NCBI RefSeq assembly: GCF_013201075.1
Contig: NZ_CP053708.1
Span: 2,609,501-2,673,500, forward strand
Reading direction: 5' to 3'
Origin: Lichenicola cladoniae
GTDB taxonomy: Bacteria > Pseudomonadota > Alphaproteobacteria > Acetobacterales > Acetobacteraceae
DNA length: 64,000 nucleotides
How positions within the stretch are numbered: position 1 is the first letter of the stretch; each line of letters starts with the position of its first letter. Below are positions 53,467 through 62,599 of the stretch, one piece after another. Both the position numbers and the translations under genes were made by a program. The notes under the pieces were generated by a model, which saw only the letters and a list, made by a program, of their open reading frames with translations, was not told the origin of the DNA and searched no databases.

Positions 53467-56400
53467 TCAAACTTTCTGCACGTGAAGTTCCGTTGACCGT
53501 GCATGGCTGGGCGCGCGTCGGTCTGATGCCAGCAACATATACACCGCAGGCAGCACGAACAGGGTGAACAGCGTGCCGATCGACAAGCCCGACGCAATCA
53601 CCAAGCCCATCACGAAGCGGGATGCGGCGCCCGCGCCGGTGGCGAACACCAGTGGCATCACGCCGAGCACCATTGCCGCAGTGGTCATCAGGATCGGGCG
53701 CAGCCGCAGGGCGCAGGCGCGCTCGATCGCCGCGCGGCGGGACAGGCCGAGCATCTGCTGCTCCTTGGCAACCTCGACGATCAGGATGCCATGCTTGCTG
53801 ATCAGCCCCATCAACGTAACGAGACCAACTTCGGTGAACAGGTTGAGGCTGGCGCCGCCGACGCCGAGCCAGACGAACAGCAGGGCCCCGGCGATCGACA
53901 TCGGCACCGAGACCAGGATGATCAGCGGATCACGGAAACTTTCGAACAGGGCGGCCAGTGCCAGATAGGTGATCACCACCGCCAGCGCGAAGGTGGTCGC
54001 GAAGCCGCCGGTTTCCTGCACGAACTGGCGCAGCGGTCCGACGGTATCGGTCGCGTAGCCGGTCGGCAGCATCTGGGCACTCAGGTTCTGGAGGTAGGCG
54101 TAGGCGTCGGCCTGGGTGACACCCGGCATCGGCAGGGCGCTGATGGTGGTGGCATTGAGCTGCTGGAAATGCGCGATGGATTCCGGAACGACGCTGTTGA
54201 CGATATGCGCGACGGAACGGAGCGGCACCGATACGCCGCCCACCGTGGCGACCGGATAGTCGAGGACCTGCTCGGAGTTGAGCCGGAACCGGCGCGCGAC
54301 CAGGGGCTCGACCTTGTAGGAGCGCTGGTCGTTGGAAAAGAACCCGGCGAAATTGCCGCCGAGCAGCGCGTTGAGTGAGTTGCCGACATCGCTCATCGTC
54401 AGGCCCAGACTGGAGAGTTTCTCGCGATCGACGACGATGGTCGATTGCGGCTGGTCGATCTTGAGGTCCTCCTCGGCATAGGCGAACAGGCCGCTTGCGC
54501 GCACTTTCCCCAGGAAGGCATCCGAGATTGCGCCGAGCTGCTGGAAGTCGCCCGAGCTCTGCAGCACGAAACCGATCGGCATGCCGTCCGCGCCCGGAAG
54601 ATAGGGCGGCTCGAACACTGCCATCTCGACGCCGGCAACCTTGCGCAACGCAGCCTGGACTTCATTGCCGATCGTGAAGACGCTGCGCTTCCGCTGGCCC
54701 CAGTCCTTGAGGACGATGCCGCCCTGCATGGAAGGCGGCTCTACCAGGTGCCAGTAACCTTTAGCCTCGGGTACCGACGTGTAGATCCTCTGCAGCTGGC
54801 TGTCATAGAGCGTCAGCGCGTCGAGCGTCGCATTGGGAGCACCCTGCCCGCTTGCGATCAGCAGGCCCAGATCCTCGGCAGGTGAGAGCTCGGCTTTCGA
54901 GCCCTTATAGAGGAAAAAGATGCTGATCAGCACGGCAAGTCCGAATGCCAGCACCAGCGGCTGCACAGCGAGGCTGACACGCAGCGCCGCGCTGTAGCCA
55001 CGCTGCACCCGGTCGAGTGCCAGCTCGGTCGCATGTTCCATCCGCTCGGACAGTCCGGGTGTCTGGCCGGGCAGACTGCGTGGTTTCAGCAGACGCGAAC
55101 ACATCATCGGCGAGAGTGTCAGCGCCAGCAGCGCGGACATGGTGACGGAGCCGGCAAGGGTGAACGCGAACTGCGTGAACAAGGCGCCGGTCAGGCCGCC
55201 CTGCAACCCGAGCGGCAGATAGACGGCGATTAGTACCACCGTCATCGCCAGGATCGGCTGCAGCAACTCGCGCGCCGCAGCGGAGGCGGACTGCACCGGG
55301 CTCATGCCGGCGGCGAGATGCCGATTGACGTTCTCGACGACGATGATGGCATCGTCGACGACCAGCCCGGTCGCCAGGACCAGTGCCAGCAACGTCAGCA
55401 GGTTGATGGAAAATCCCATCAGCGCCATCATTCCGAACGTACCGATCAGGGACAACGGGATGGTCACCACCGGCACCAGCACCGAGCGTGGCGAACCCAG
55501 GAACGCGAACACCACCAGCGACACGATGACCAGCGCCTCGATCAGCGTGGTGACCACCTCGTGGATCGAGGTGCGGATGAAATCGCCTGCGTTGTAGACG
55601 ATCTCCATCTTGAGGGCGGGCGGGGCCTGCAACCTCATCTCGTCCACGACCTTCTTGAGTTCGCTTGTCAGGTCGAGGGTGTTGGCCGTTGGCGAGGGCT
55701 TGATCTGGATGAACACACCTTGCGCGCCGTTGCTGACGACCTCGAACCCGTCCGGATCATGGCCGAACTCGACCTTCGCGACATCGCTCAGCCGGATGAT
55801 GTGGCCCTTGTTCTGGCGTAGCACGAGATCACGGAACTGAGCTTCGGTGTGGAGCCCGGAATTGATGTCCAGGTTCACGAACGTCATCGAGCCAAGCGTC
55901 GAACCGACGCCAGATACGAAGTTGTTGTTGCCGAGTGCGGTCTGGACGTCGGCCGGGCTCATTCCCACGGCGGCGAGTTTGTCGGCATCCAGCCACACGC
56001 GCATCACCACGCGCGGTGCGCCACCGACCCTGACCTTCTGCACACCGGCAACCGCCTGCAGCCGCGGCTCGACGATGCGGCGCGTATAGTCGCTGACCAT
56101 ACCGGCGTTCAGCTCCACGCTGCTGACGAACAGGTCCAGCACATCCTGGCCGGACGAGCTCAGGCTGATCGACGAGGCTTGCACGCCGGCCGGGAACTGC
56201 GCGGTGGCAGCCGTCACATACGATTGTATTTCTGCAAGCGCGCGGGCCGGATCGTAATCGAGCTTGAGGTAGACCGTGATGTCGGACTGGCTCGTGGTCG
56301 AGCTCGACGTCATGTAGTCGATGCCCTGCGCCTGGCTGATCTTGTTTTCCAGAGGCGTGGTCACGAATCCGGCGATCGTTGCGGGATCGGCACCGTAGTC

Positions 56401-56550
56401 GGCGGTCTGGATTTCGATCGTGCCGCTGACGGTGTGCGGGAACTGCTCGACCGGCAGCGATTGCTCGGCACGGAGGCCGAACACCAGCACCAGGATCGAG
56501 ACGACACAGGACAGGACGACGCGGTGGATGAACAGGTCGGTGAGGCGCAT
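53467..56550 (-). CDS. RND multidrug efflux permease (AcrB/MdtB-like)
   Basis: A 1027-residue inner-membrane pump that exports drugs or toxic compounds using the proton gradient. It begins RLTDLFIHR, as in MdtB/AcrB-type pumps, with LPVEQFPH after helix 1. The central membrane domain carries the proton-relay aspartates in LATGLVVDDAIIVVENVNRHL, and the second half repeats the plan (LMGLISKHGILIVEVAKEQ, then LRPILMTTAAMVLGVMPL). The start is taken as ATG 56550. An in-frame GTG at 56565 overlaps the stop of the adaptor gene (GTGA) and is the alternative. It is the last gene of the operon after outer-membrane factor and adaptor. Confidence 0.95.
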   Translation of the reverse strand: MRLTDLFIHRVVLSCVVSILVLVFGLRAEQSLPVEQFPHTVSGTIEIQTADYGADPATIAGFVTTPLENKISQAQGIDYMTSSSTTSQSDITVYLKLDYDPARALAEIQSYVTAATAQFPAGVQASSISLSSSGQDVLDLFVSSVELNAGMVSDYTRRIVEPRLQAVAGVQKVRVGGAPRVVMRVWLDADKLAAVGMSPADVQTALGNNNFVSGVGSTLGSMTFVNLDINSGLHTEAQFRDLVLRQNKGHIIRLSDVAKVEFGHDPDGFEVVSNGAQGVFIQIKPSPTANTLDLTSELKKVVDEMRLQAPPALKMEIVYNAGDFIRTSIHEVVTTLIEALVIVSLVVFAFLGSPRSVLVPVVTIPLSLIGTFGMMALMGFSINLLTLLALVLATGLVVDDAIIVVENVNRHLAAGMSPVQSASAAARELLQPILAMTVVLIAVYLPLGLQGGLTGALFTQFAFTLAGSVTMSALLALTLSPMMCSRLLKPRSLPGQTPGLSERMEHATELALDRVQRGYSAALRVSLAVQPLVLAFGLAVLISIFFLYKGSKAELSPAEDLGLLIASGQGAPNATLDALTLYDSQLQRIYTSVPEAKGYWHLVEPPSMQGGIVLKDWGQRKRSVFTIGNEVQAALRKVAGVEMAVFEPPYLPGADGMPIGFVLQSSGDFQQLGAISDAFLGKVRASGLFAYAEEDLKIDQPQSTIVVDREKLSSLGLTMSDVGNSLNALLGGNFAGFFSNDQRSYKVEPLVARRFRLNSEQVLDYPVATVGGVSVPLRSVAHIVNSVVPESIAHFQQLNATTISALPMPGVTQADAYAYLQNLSAQMLPTGYATDTVGPLRQFVQETGGFATTFALAVVITYLALAALFESFRDPLIILVSVPMSIAGALLFVWLGVGGASLNLFTEVGLVTLMGLISKHGILIVEVAKEQQMLGLSRRAAIERACALRLRPILMTTAAMVLGVMPLVFATGAGAASRFVMGLVIASGLSIGTLFTLFVLPAVYMLLASDRRAPSHARSTELHVQKV

Positions 56551-56561
56551 GGCGTCGGGTC

Positions 56562-57683
56562 TCACTCTTCCGGCGGATTTGGATTGAGCTGGTTCGCCGG
56601 CTGCACGGTGTTGTCCACACGCACTGACGCACCGCTGCGCAGCTTGACCTGGCCGGCAGTCACCACGGTCTCGCCCGGCTTCAGGCCGGTCAGCACCACC
56701 ACCCGGTCGCCCTGGGTTTCCCCGGTGGTAATGACGCGGGACGTCGCGGTCATGATTCCAGACGTCTTGTCCTTAGGCGTCAGCACGTAGACGAAATTGC
56801 CGTATGGGTTGTAGCTGACCGCAGTTGTCGGCACCGCAACCACCTGGCGCGGTCCGCCGTCGGCAAGGCCGGTGATCGCGAACATGCCAGGTAGCAAGGC
56901 ATGATCGGGGTTACGCAGGCTGGCGCGCACCGAGGCCATGCGGCTCGACGGATCGATGCGACTATCCACCGCGAGCACGCTGGCGGCGAAGATCCGGCCG
57001 GGATAGCTGTCCACCGTCACCTGCACCGGCTGGCCCGCCGCGATGCGCCCGACCTGCTGCTGCGGCACGTTGAAGTCGACATAGATCGGGTCGAGTGCCT
57101 GCAGCGTGACGACCGGGGTGCCGGCGACCAGATACTGGCCGAGATCGACCATGCGTATGCCGAGACGGCCGGCGAACGGCGCACGCACCACCTTCTCCAG
57201 CATCAGCGCCTGCTGCGCCGCCACCTGGGCGCGATAGCTGTGGAGGTTGGCATTGTCCTGGTCGAGCGTGGCGCGACTGATCGCCTGGGCGTCGAACTGC
57301 TTCTGGTCGCGGGCAACGTTGGCGGCCCAAAGGTCGGCGGTAGCCTGCAGCGTGGCGAGTCTCGCATCGTCGTCGTCAGCGCGGAGACGCAGCAGCACGG
57401 TGCCGGCGGGGACCTCGGTGCCCGACTGGAAATCGATCCGGTCGACGATGCCCGGCACCTCGGAGGAGAGGTCGGCGCCCTGCACCGCCCTCACCTGGCC
57501 GAACGCCTTGATCCGGCTTTGCCATGTGGATTGCTCCACGGTGATCGCGGACACGATTTGAGGCGCTTCCGCCCCGCCATGGCCGCCGACCGCGGCATTC
57601 GGGCGATGCCAGGTGCGCCAGCCGACGATCGCCGCCGCCACCGCGATGCAGAGCAGCAGCAGATACAGGAGTTTCCTGGTCAT
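56562..57683 (-). CDS. RND efflux periplasmic adaptor (membrane fusion protein)
   Basis: A 373-residue adaptor that links pump and outer-membrane channel. Residues 1-24 form an N-terminal membrane anchor or signal. It then shows the lipoyl half-motif (FGQVRAVQGADLSSEVPGIVDRIDFQSGTEVPAGTVLLRL), an alpha-hairpin of about 70 residues (LQATADLWAANVARDQKQFDAQ), the second lipoyl half (VRAPFAGRLGIRMVDLGQYLVAGTPVVTLQ), and beta-barrel and membrane-proximal domains. ATG 57683 follows AGGA at a fair distance. ATG 57734, overlapping the stop of the channel gene, would add 17 residues. It sits mid-operon. Confidence 0.93.
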   Translation of the reverse strand: MTRKLLYLLLLCIAVAAAIVGWRTWHRPNAAVGGHGGAEAPQIVSAITVEQSTWQSRIKAFGQVRAVQGADLSSEVPGIVDRIDFQSGTEVPAGTVLLRLRADDDDARLATLQATADLWAANVARDQKQFDAQAISRATLDQDNANLHSYRAQVAAQQALMLEKVVRAPFAGRLGIRMVDLGQYLVAGTPVVTLQALDPIYVDFNVPQQQVGRIAAGQPVQVTVDSYPGRIFAASVLAVDSRIDPSSRMASVRASLRNPDHALLPGMFAITGLADGGPRQVVAVPTTAVSYNPYGNFVYVLTPKDKTSGIMTATSRVITTGETQGDRVVVLTGLKPGETVVTAGQVKLRSGASVRVDNTVQPANQLNPNPPEE

Positions 57684-57730
57684 TTTGGGACGGTCCTGCG
57701 ACGGGATGGCGGGGGAACGGGAACGGCTGC

Positions 57731-59278
57731 TCATGGGAGTGGCGAACTGAACAGGCCGGGCGGCGGCGGTGGCATGTCGTTGCGGTTCCACCAGCCACCG
57801 CCGAGCGCCTGGAACAGTGCCACGGTATCGGTGAAGCGGGCGGCACGGGCGCGGATCAGGGTGATGACGGTGTTCTGGTAGATCTGCTGCGCGTTCAGCA
57901 CGCTGAGATAGGAGACGCCGCCGAGCTTGTATTGCAGCGTCGCCAGCGACAGGCCGCGCGACGCCGCCTGCTGCGCGGTCAGCGCGTAGTTGAGGCCGAT
58001 CGCGTCGTTCTGCACCGCCGCGAGCACGTCGGCGACGTTCTGGAACGCGCGCACCACGGTGTCGCGCCACTGCGCCGCCGCCTGCTGCATCGCCGCCTTC
58101 TGGGCACGCTGCTTGTGCAGCAACTGGCCGGCATCGAAGATCGGCTGCACCGCCTGGTTGACCAGCGACCACATGCCGTTGGTCGGGCTGAACAGCTGGT
58201 GGGTGTCGGCGGCATCGGACCCGACCGAGGCGGTCAGGGTCACGTTCGGCAGGCGCTGGGCGATGGCGACGCCGAGGGCCGCCATCTGCTGGTGCAGGTT
58301 GGCTTCCGCGGCCCGGATGTCCGGACGTTGCGAAAGCAGGGCCGACGGCACGCTGACCGGGATGTCGGTCGGCAGGGTCAGGCCGTCGAGCGTGAGCGCC
58401 GGGATGACGACGTCCGAAGGCGCCTGCCCGACATAGGCAGCGAGCTGGTCGCGCGCCTGTACGAGCGAGGTCAGCAGCGGCACGAGCACCGTCTGTGCCT
58501 GCGCCACCTGCGCCTGCTGCGTCGCCACGTCGGTGCCGGTGGCGCCGCCGAGCTCGAACTGCTGCCGGACGGTGTCGAGCTGCTTCTGCTCGAAGCCAAT
58601 CAGCTGCCTCTGCACCTCGATCTGGCCGGCCAGGGATGCCGCCAGGATCGCGGTGTTGGCGACGCCGGCGCTGAGGCCGAGATAGGCGGCTTCCAGCTGG
58701 TAGCGCTGGTAGGCGACCTGGGCGCCGGTCTGCTCGATCGCGCGACGCAGGCCTCCCCAGAAGTCGAGCGTGTAGGACAGGTTGAGGTGGGCGCCATAGT
58801 CGCTGAATAGCAGCGGCGGCGTCTGGCCGCCGCCTTCATAAGAGAGCGGCAGCTCCTGGCGTGACCGGCTGATGTTGCCGGTGATGGTCGGGAACAGCGT
58901 GCCCTGCTGCGACAGCTCCTGCTCCTGGGCGACGCGCAGGGCGGCGTTGGCGGCCTCGATGGTCGGGCTGTCGCGCAATGCGGTCGCGACCAGCACGGTG
59001 ATCGCCGGCGACCGGAACAGCGTCCACCACTCGGCCGGGATGTCGCGCCCGACCAGCAGATGCTGCGCTTCGCCGCCCGGCACCTTCGACGAGACCGTGT
59101 CCGTGACCGGTGCGACCTCATTGTAGCGGTCGGGGGTGCGGGTCGATGGGCGGTGGAAGTCCGGACCGACCGCGCAGCCGCCGATGCAGAAGGCAAGTCC
59201 GATCGAGACGGCTCTGGAGACGGTACCGGCCGACGCGATGGCACGCGCCGATGCCCTGGGTATTGGTTCAGCCGACAT
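57731..59278 (-). CDS. Outer-membrane efflux channel lipoprotein (NodT/OprM family)
   Basis: A 515-residue TolC-like trimeric exit duct for the adjacent RND pump. A lipoprotein signal with lipobox GGCAVGPDF places the acylated Cys near residue 35. FHRPSTRTPDRY follows, as in NodT proteins. Two repeated OEP helices regions (about 90-290 and 300-500) contain LSYTLDFWGGLRRAIE, RQQFELGGATGTDVATQQAQVAQA and SQRPDIRAAEANLHQQMAALGVAIAQRLP, all family signatures. It is first of three tightly packed genes (channel, adaptor, permease) read on the minus strand. No regulator lies directly upstream; the 195-bp gap to 59474 should hold the promoter. Confidence 0.94.
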   Translation of the reverse strand: MSAEPIPRASARAIASAGTVSRAVSIGLAFCIGGCAVGPDFHRPSTRTPDRYNEVAPVTDTVSSKVPGGEAQHLLVGRDIPAEWWTLFRSPAITVLVATALRDSPTIEAANAALRVAQEQELSQQGTLFPTITGNISRSRQELPLSYEGGGQTPPLLFSDYGAHLNLSYTLDFWGGLRRAIEQTGAQVAYQRYQLEAAYLGLSAGVANTAILAASLAGQIEVQRQLIGFEQKQLDTVRQQFELGGATGTDVATQQAQVAQAQTVLVPLLTSLVQARDQLAAYVGQAPSDVVIPALTLDGLTLPTDIPVSVPSALLSQRPDIRAAEANLHQQMAALGVAIAQRLPNVTLTASVGSDAADTHQLFSPTNGMWSLVNQAVQPIFDAGQLLHKQRAQKAAMQQAAAQWRDTVVRAFQNVADVLAAVQNDAIGLNYALTAQQAASRGLSLATLQYKLGGVSYLSVLNAQQIYQNTVITLIRARAARFTDTVALFQALGGGWWNRNDMPPPPPGLFSSPLP

Positions 59279-59473
59279 GAAACCTCATCGCCAAGACCGC
59301 ATCGTGACGATGCAGCCCTTCATTTCGTTACAGCAGCTTCCGTGCCAGCTTGGCCGGTTATGGTCGGGTGGCTTAACCCGTTCTGTTCGCTCGTAAATAA
59401 CTGGATGTCGACGAACTAGCCGTACGGTCCGTGGCGTGGTTCGCCATGATGTGGGCTGTTCCACCAACGGCGA

Positions 59474-59695
59474 TCATGCGGGCTTATCCGTTTCGGTATC
59501 GTAATCTAACAGGTCGCCCGGCTGGCATTGGAGGTGGCGGCAGATCGCCTCAAGGGTGGAGAAGCGCAGGCCTTTCACCTTGCCGGCCTTCAGCAGGGAC
59601 AGGTTGGCCTCGGTGATGCCGATCGCCCTGGCCAGTTCGTTCGACCTGATCTTCCGGCGCGCCAGCATGACGTCGAGCCGCACGATGATCGGCAT
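59474..59695 (-). CDS. Small XRE/Cro-type HTH regulator (DUF2975 partner)
   Basis: A 73-residue helix-turn-helix protein of the YozG type. It begins MPIIVRLDVMLARRKIRSNELARAIG, with the recognition helix in ITEANLSLLKAGKVKGL, then LEAICRHLQCQPGDLLDY, which is the standard pattern. Its ATG shares one base with the TAA of the DUF2975 gene (59695). Such HTH/DUF2975 pairs are widespread and thought to form a regulator with a membrane sensor or antagonist. The role here is inferred from that pairing. Confidence 0.9.
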   Translation of the reverse strand: MPIIVRLDVMLARRKIRSNELARAIGITEANLSLLKAGKVKGLRFSTLEAICRHLQCQPGDLLDYDTETDKPA

Positions 59696-60288
59696 TACAC
59701 GAAACCCTCGCGGTCGCGCTCGATCTCGTGGCCGAACAGCATGACGCGGGCGACGGTGAGCAGCACGAGGCCGGCAACCAGAGCATCGAGCTGGCGGATC
59801 TCCCAGGCGAACGCGTATGCCGAGATGTGCGCCAGATAGAGCGTCGCGTGCGTGACGACCGGCACGAGGGCGTAGGCAAGCAGCGCGAAGGCGATCAGCC
59901 GCACCTGCCGCGCGTTGGCCGCGCCGAACACACTGCCACCCGCATAGAGCCCGAACAGCAAGTGCAGGTTCCACAGGATGAACAGGCCGGGCAGCAGGCG
60001 GATCGACAGCATCAGGGTGATCAGCAGCGACTGCCCGACCGCGAAGTCCGAGATCGGCACGACCCCTGCCGTCCAGGGATCGGGCTCGTAGGGGAAGTTG
60101 AAGGCGAAGCCCGCCCCCGCCATCGCCGCCATAGAACCTATCCGCAGCAGGAATGCGCCGACCATGAGAACGGCCAGCAGCGCCAAGAGCGCGAACAGGG
60201 TCAGAAAGAACACCGACAGCAGGCGACTCTGGAAGCGCAGCCGGCGATCGGGCGCCGGTGCGGACGCCGTGTTCTGCAGGATCGGCAT
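59695..60288 (-). CDS. DUF2975 membrane protein
   Basis: A 197-residue inner-membrane protein with four hydrophobic helices (about 22-48, 78-100, 118-145 and 165-182) and the DUF2975 pattern near the end (LDALVAGLVLLTVARVMLFGHEIERDREGFV, including the conserved acidic E.E.D tail region). A GGANARQVRLIA-like stretch (FGAANARQVRLIAFALLAYA) precedes the third helix. It is the first gene of a pair with the small HTH regulator. The molecular function is unknown; it probably modulates the regulator. Confidence 0.88.
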   Translation of the reverse strand: MPILQNTASAPAPDRRLRFQSRLLSVFFLTLFALLALLAVLMVGAFLLRIGSMAAMAGAGFAFNFPYEPDPWTAGVVPISDFAVGQSLLITLMLSIRLLPGLFILWNLHLLFGLYAGGSVFGAANARQVRLIAFALLAYALVPVVTHATLYLAHISAYAFAWEIRQLDALVAGLVLLTVARVMLFGHEIERDREGFV

Positions 60289-60350
60289 GACATCAGCTCC
60301 AGACTGGAGCCCTCATGTCACAAAGCGAATAATTATTGCAAGACGATAAT

Positions 60351-61268
60351 TTAGCGTAGCCGGCGGGACGATGTTCCAGCAGCGTCGGCGGCATCGCGCA
60401 TCGCGCCCAACAGGCGTGTGCGGGCAATGCCGACATAGCTGGCATCGAGGTCGATGCCGATACCCCGGGCGCCCTCGGCCTCCGCCGCCAGCAACGTGGT
60501 GCCGGTCCCCATGAACGGGTCGAGCACCACCGGCGACGGCAGGCCATGCAGGCGCATGCACATGCGCGGGAGCATGATCGGGAACGTGCCCGGGTGGTTG
60601 AATTTTTGGGCCCGCTTGTGGACCGTCTCGTAGGGGATGAACCAGCTATCGCCGCGGCAGCGCAGGTCCTGCGCATGCTGGCGACGCTTGATGTTGCTCT
60701 TGTCCTTGAACGGCACGCCGACCGCGAGCCGCTTGAGCGGCACCGCACCGTCCAGGGTCAGGTGGAAGATGTGCTCGTGGTTGCGGTGCAGGAACCGCTC
60801 GCTGCGGATCGGTTTGAAATGGCCCACCGAATTGTCGCCGATCGAGATCGACTTGACCCAGGTGATGTGGTTCTGCAGCCGGAACAGGCTGCGCAGCCTG
60901 ACGATCAGCTCGAACGGCAGCCAGGGCATGGCGCTCGAACCGGTGATGTTGAGAAAGAACGAGCCGTCCGGCCGCATGACCCGCCTGATCGCGGTGGCGA
61001 CCGAGACCATCCAGTCAAGATAATCCTCCTCGGCGCGGCGGTCGTCGTAGCTGCGGTAGGACAGGCCGATATTATAGGGCGGCGAGGTCACCACCACGTC
61101 GACCGATTCGGCGTCGAGCCGGTTCATGACCTTCACGCAGTCGCCGCGATACAGCAGGTGCCGGCCGACACTCTGGCGGCGCATGACGGGCGCCGGCGCG
61201 GCCACCCGGGCGGGCCGGACGGGGTGGGTCAGTGTCGACTCGAGGGCCGGCGCGTCGAGCTGCGTCAT
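60351..61268 (-). CDS. Site-specific DNA methyltransferase, beta class (SPPY motif)
   Basis: A 305-residue N6/N4 DNA methyltransferase. Catalytic motif IV is TSPPYNIG (SPPY at residues 62-65), then further motifs (PDGSFFLNITG), and the AdoMet-binding motif DPFMGTGTT at residues 250-258, giving the beta-class order. SPPY is more often found in N4-cytosine enzymes, whereas CcrM-type adenine enzymes have DPPY; the target is therefore uncertain. A central segment (FKPIRSERFLHRNHEHIFHL) is typical of solitary enzymes. No restriction endonuclease gene is adjacent, so it appears to be an orphan. The start ATG at 61268 is close to MltA's stop. Confidence 0.88.
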   Translation of the reverse strand: MTQLDAPALESTLTHPVRPARVAAPAPVMRRQSVGRHLLYRGDCVKVMNRLDAESVDVVVTSPPYNIGLSYRSYDDRRAEEDYLDWMVSVATAIRRVMRPDGSFFLNITGSSAMPWLPFELIVRLRSLFRLQNHITWVKSISIGDNSVGHFKPIRSERFLHRNHEHIFHLTLDGAVPLKRLAVGVPFKDKSNIKRRQHAQDLRCRGDSWFIPYETVHKRAQKFNHPGTFPIMLPRMCMRLHGLPSPVVLDPFMGTGTTLLAAEAEGARGIGIDLDASYVGIARTRLLGAMRDAADAAGTSSRRLR

Positions 61269-61358
61269 CCGAGCAGTATCGCCAGCCAGGCCATGGTCCG
61301 GCCACCCTCGCAGGGTTGCGAACGCGAGGTGCCTTGCACGTGCGGGATCGCCACCGGT

Positions 61359-62546
61359 TCAGCTGCTCGGCTGGCGCGGCAGCAGCAGGATGATCCGGCC
61401 GCCGGAATGCATGGCGCCCGCATCGCGGCCGGCGGCGGCGCCCCAGCCGAAGAACAGGTCGGCGCGCTGCGGACCGACGATGTCGGTGCCGAGATCCTGG
61501 GCCAGCACCAGCCGGTCGAGCGGAGCACCGGATGGCAGCGTGGTCTCGACGAACATCGGCAGGCCGAGCGGCAGGAAGCTGCGATCCACCGCCGCCGACC
61601 GCAGCGGCGTCAGTTCGAGACCGAGCGCACCGGGGGGCCCGTCGTTCGGCGTCAGGTCGTCGAGGGTGCGGAAGAACACGTAGTTCGGGTTCTGTTCCAT
61701 CAAGGCCTGAGCCTGGTCGGGATGGGCTTCGAGCCAGGCACGGATCGACTGCATGCTGACTGCGTCGGGTGCGAGTTGCTGCTGCTCGATCAGCTTGCGT
61801 CCGATCGGCACGTAGGGCTGACCGTTGCGGCCGGCATAACTCAGCCGGACGATCTGGCCACTCGGCAGCCGGACCCGGCCCGAGCCCTGGACCTGCAGGA
61901 AGAACAGGTCGACCGGGCTGTGCAGCCACAGGATTTCGAGCTTCCGTCCGCGCAGCCGGCCCTGGTCGATCTCGGCGCGGGTGAGGTAGGGCACGACGTG
62001 ACCGGCCTCGACGTGGCCGGTGATCGCCGGCTGGCCCGGAACCGGATTGGGGACGGTCACCAGGTCGGGCGGACGGCCGTAGACAGGCACGGGGAAGTCG
62101 GGGCTCTCGCTGAGCGAGCCGGCGAACTCGGGCTCGAAATACCCGGTGAAGTTGGCCTTGACGATGGTCTGGTCGGAAACCTCGTACGGCAGGAACCAGG
62201 TCTCGAAATAATGTCGGACGACCGCATCGTCGCGGGACGGCAAGGCGCGGGCAGCGCGGCAAGCAGGCTGATAACGCCCGGCCTTTGCGGCGGCCTGCAC
62301 CGCCTCGGAATCGGCCGGGTCGGACTGTCCGCCCAGCACCGTGTCCACGGGCAGCCTGCCGAGCCGCTCGCACTCGGCAAGCAGCGGCACCAACACCTCG
62401 CCGACATGATCCTGCGGCCAGCCGATCAGGTCAGGGAAGGTGATGCGGCGCAGCGTCAGGGACGATGGACCGGCAGGCACGTCGCAGCCGGACAACAGCA
62501 TCAGGACGCCCGCCATGGAACTGGCGCAGCGAAGCGAGGATCTCAA
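61359..62546 (-). CDS. mltA: Membrane-bound lytic murein transglycosylase A
   Basis: A 395-residue lipoprotein that cleaves peptidoglycan to 1,6-anhydromuropeptides. The lipobox is LLSGCD (Cys near residue 21). It has the MltA domain (NFTGYFEPEFAGS, then the YGRPPDLV region), followed by the 3D catalytic domain with the invariant aspartates in LVLAQDLGTDIVGPQRADLFFGWG. Starting at TTG 62546 gives a basic n-region before the hydrophobic lipoprotein signal; the ATG at 62516 would leave only ten residues before the Cys. It lies downstream of the Tim44-domain gene on the same strand, a conserved alphaproteobacterial order. Confidence 0.92.
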   Translation of the reverse strand: MRSSLRCASSMAGVLMLLSGCDVPAGPSSLTLRRITFPDLIGWPQDHVGEVLVPLLAECERLGRLPVDTVLGGQSDPADSEAVQAAAKAGRYQPACRAARALPSRDDAVVRHYFETWFLPYEVSDQTIVKANFTGYFEPEFAGSLSESPDFPVPVYGRPPDLVTVPNPVPGQPAITGHVEAGHVVPYLTRAEIDQGRLRGRKLEILWLHSPVDLFFLQVQGSGRVRLPSGQIVRLSYAGRNGQPYVPIGRKLIEQQQLAPDAVSMQSIRAWLEAHPDQAQALMEQNPNYVFFRTLDDLTPNDGPPGALGLELTPLRSAAVDRSFLPLGLPMFVETTLPSGAPLDRLVLAQDLGTDIVGPQRADLFFGWGAAAGRDAGAMHSGGRIILLLPRQPSS

Positions 62547-62599
62547 GCGGGAACTACCTGGAGCTAGGGCTGATAGGGAGCCTGGATCGGCCGGATGGA

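Noticed and set aside
60546-62567. Open frame of 673 codons antisense to the methyltransferase and mltA
   Set aside because: Opposite-strand shadow of two genes with clear family motifs.
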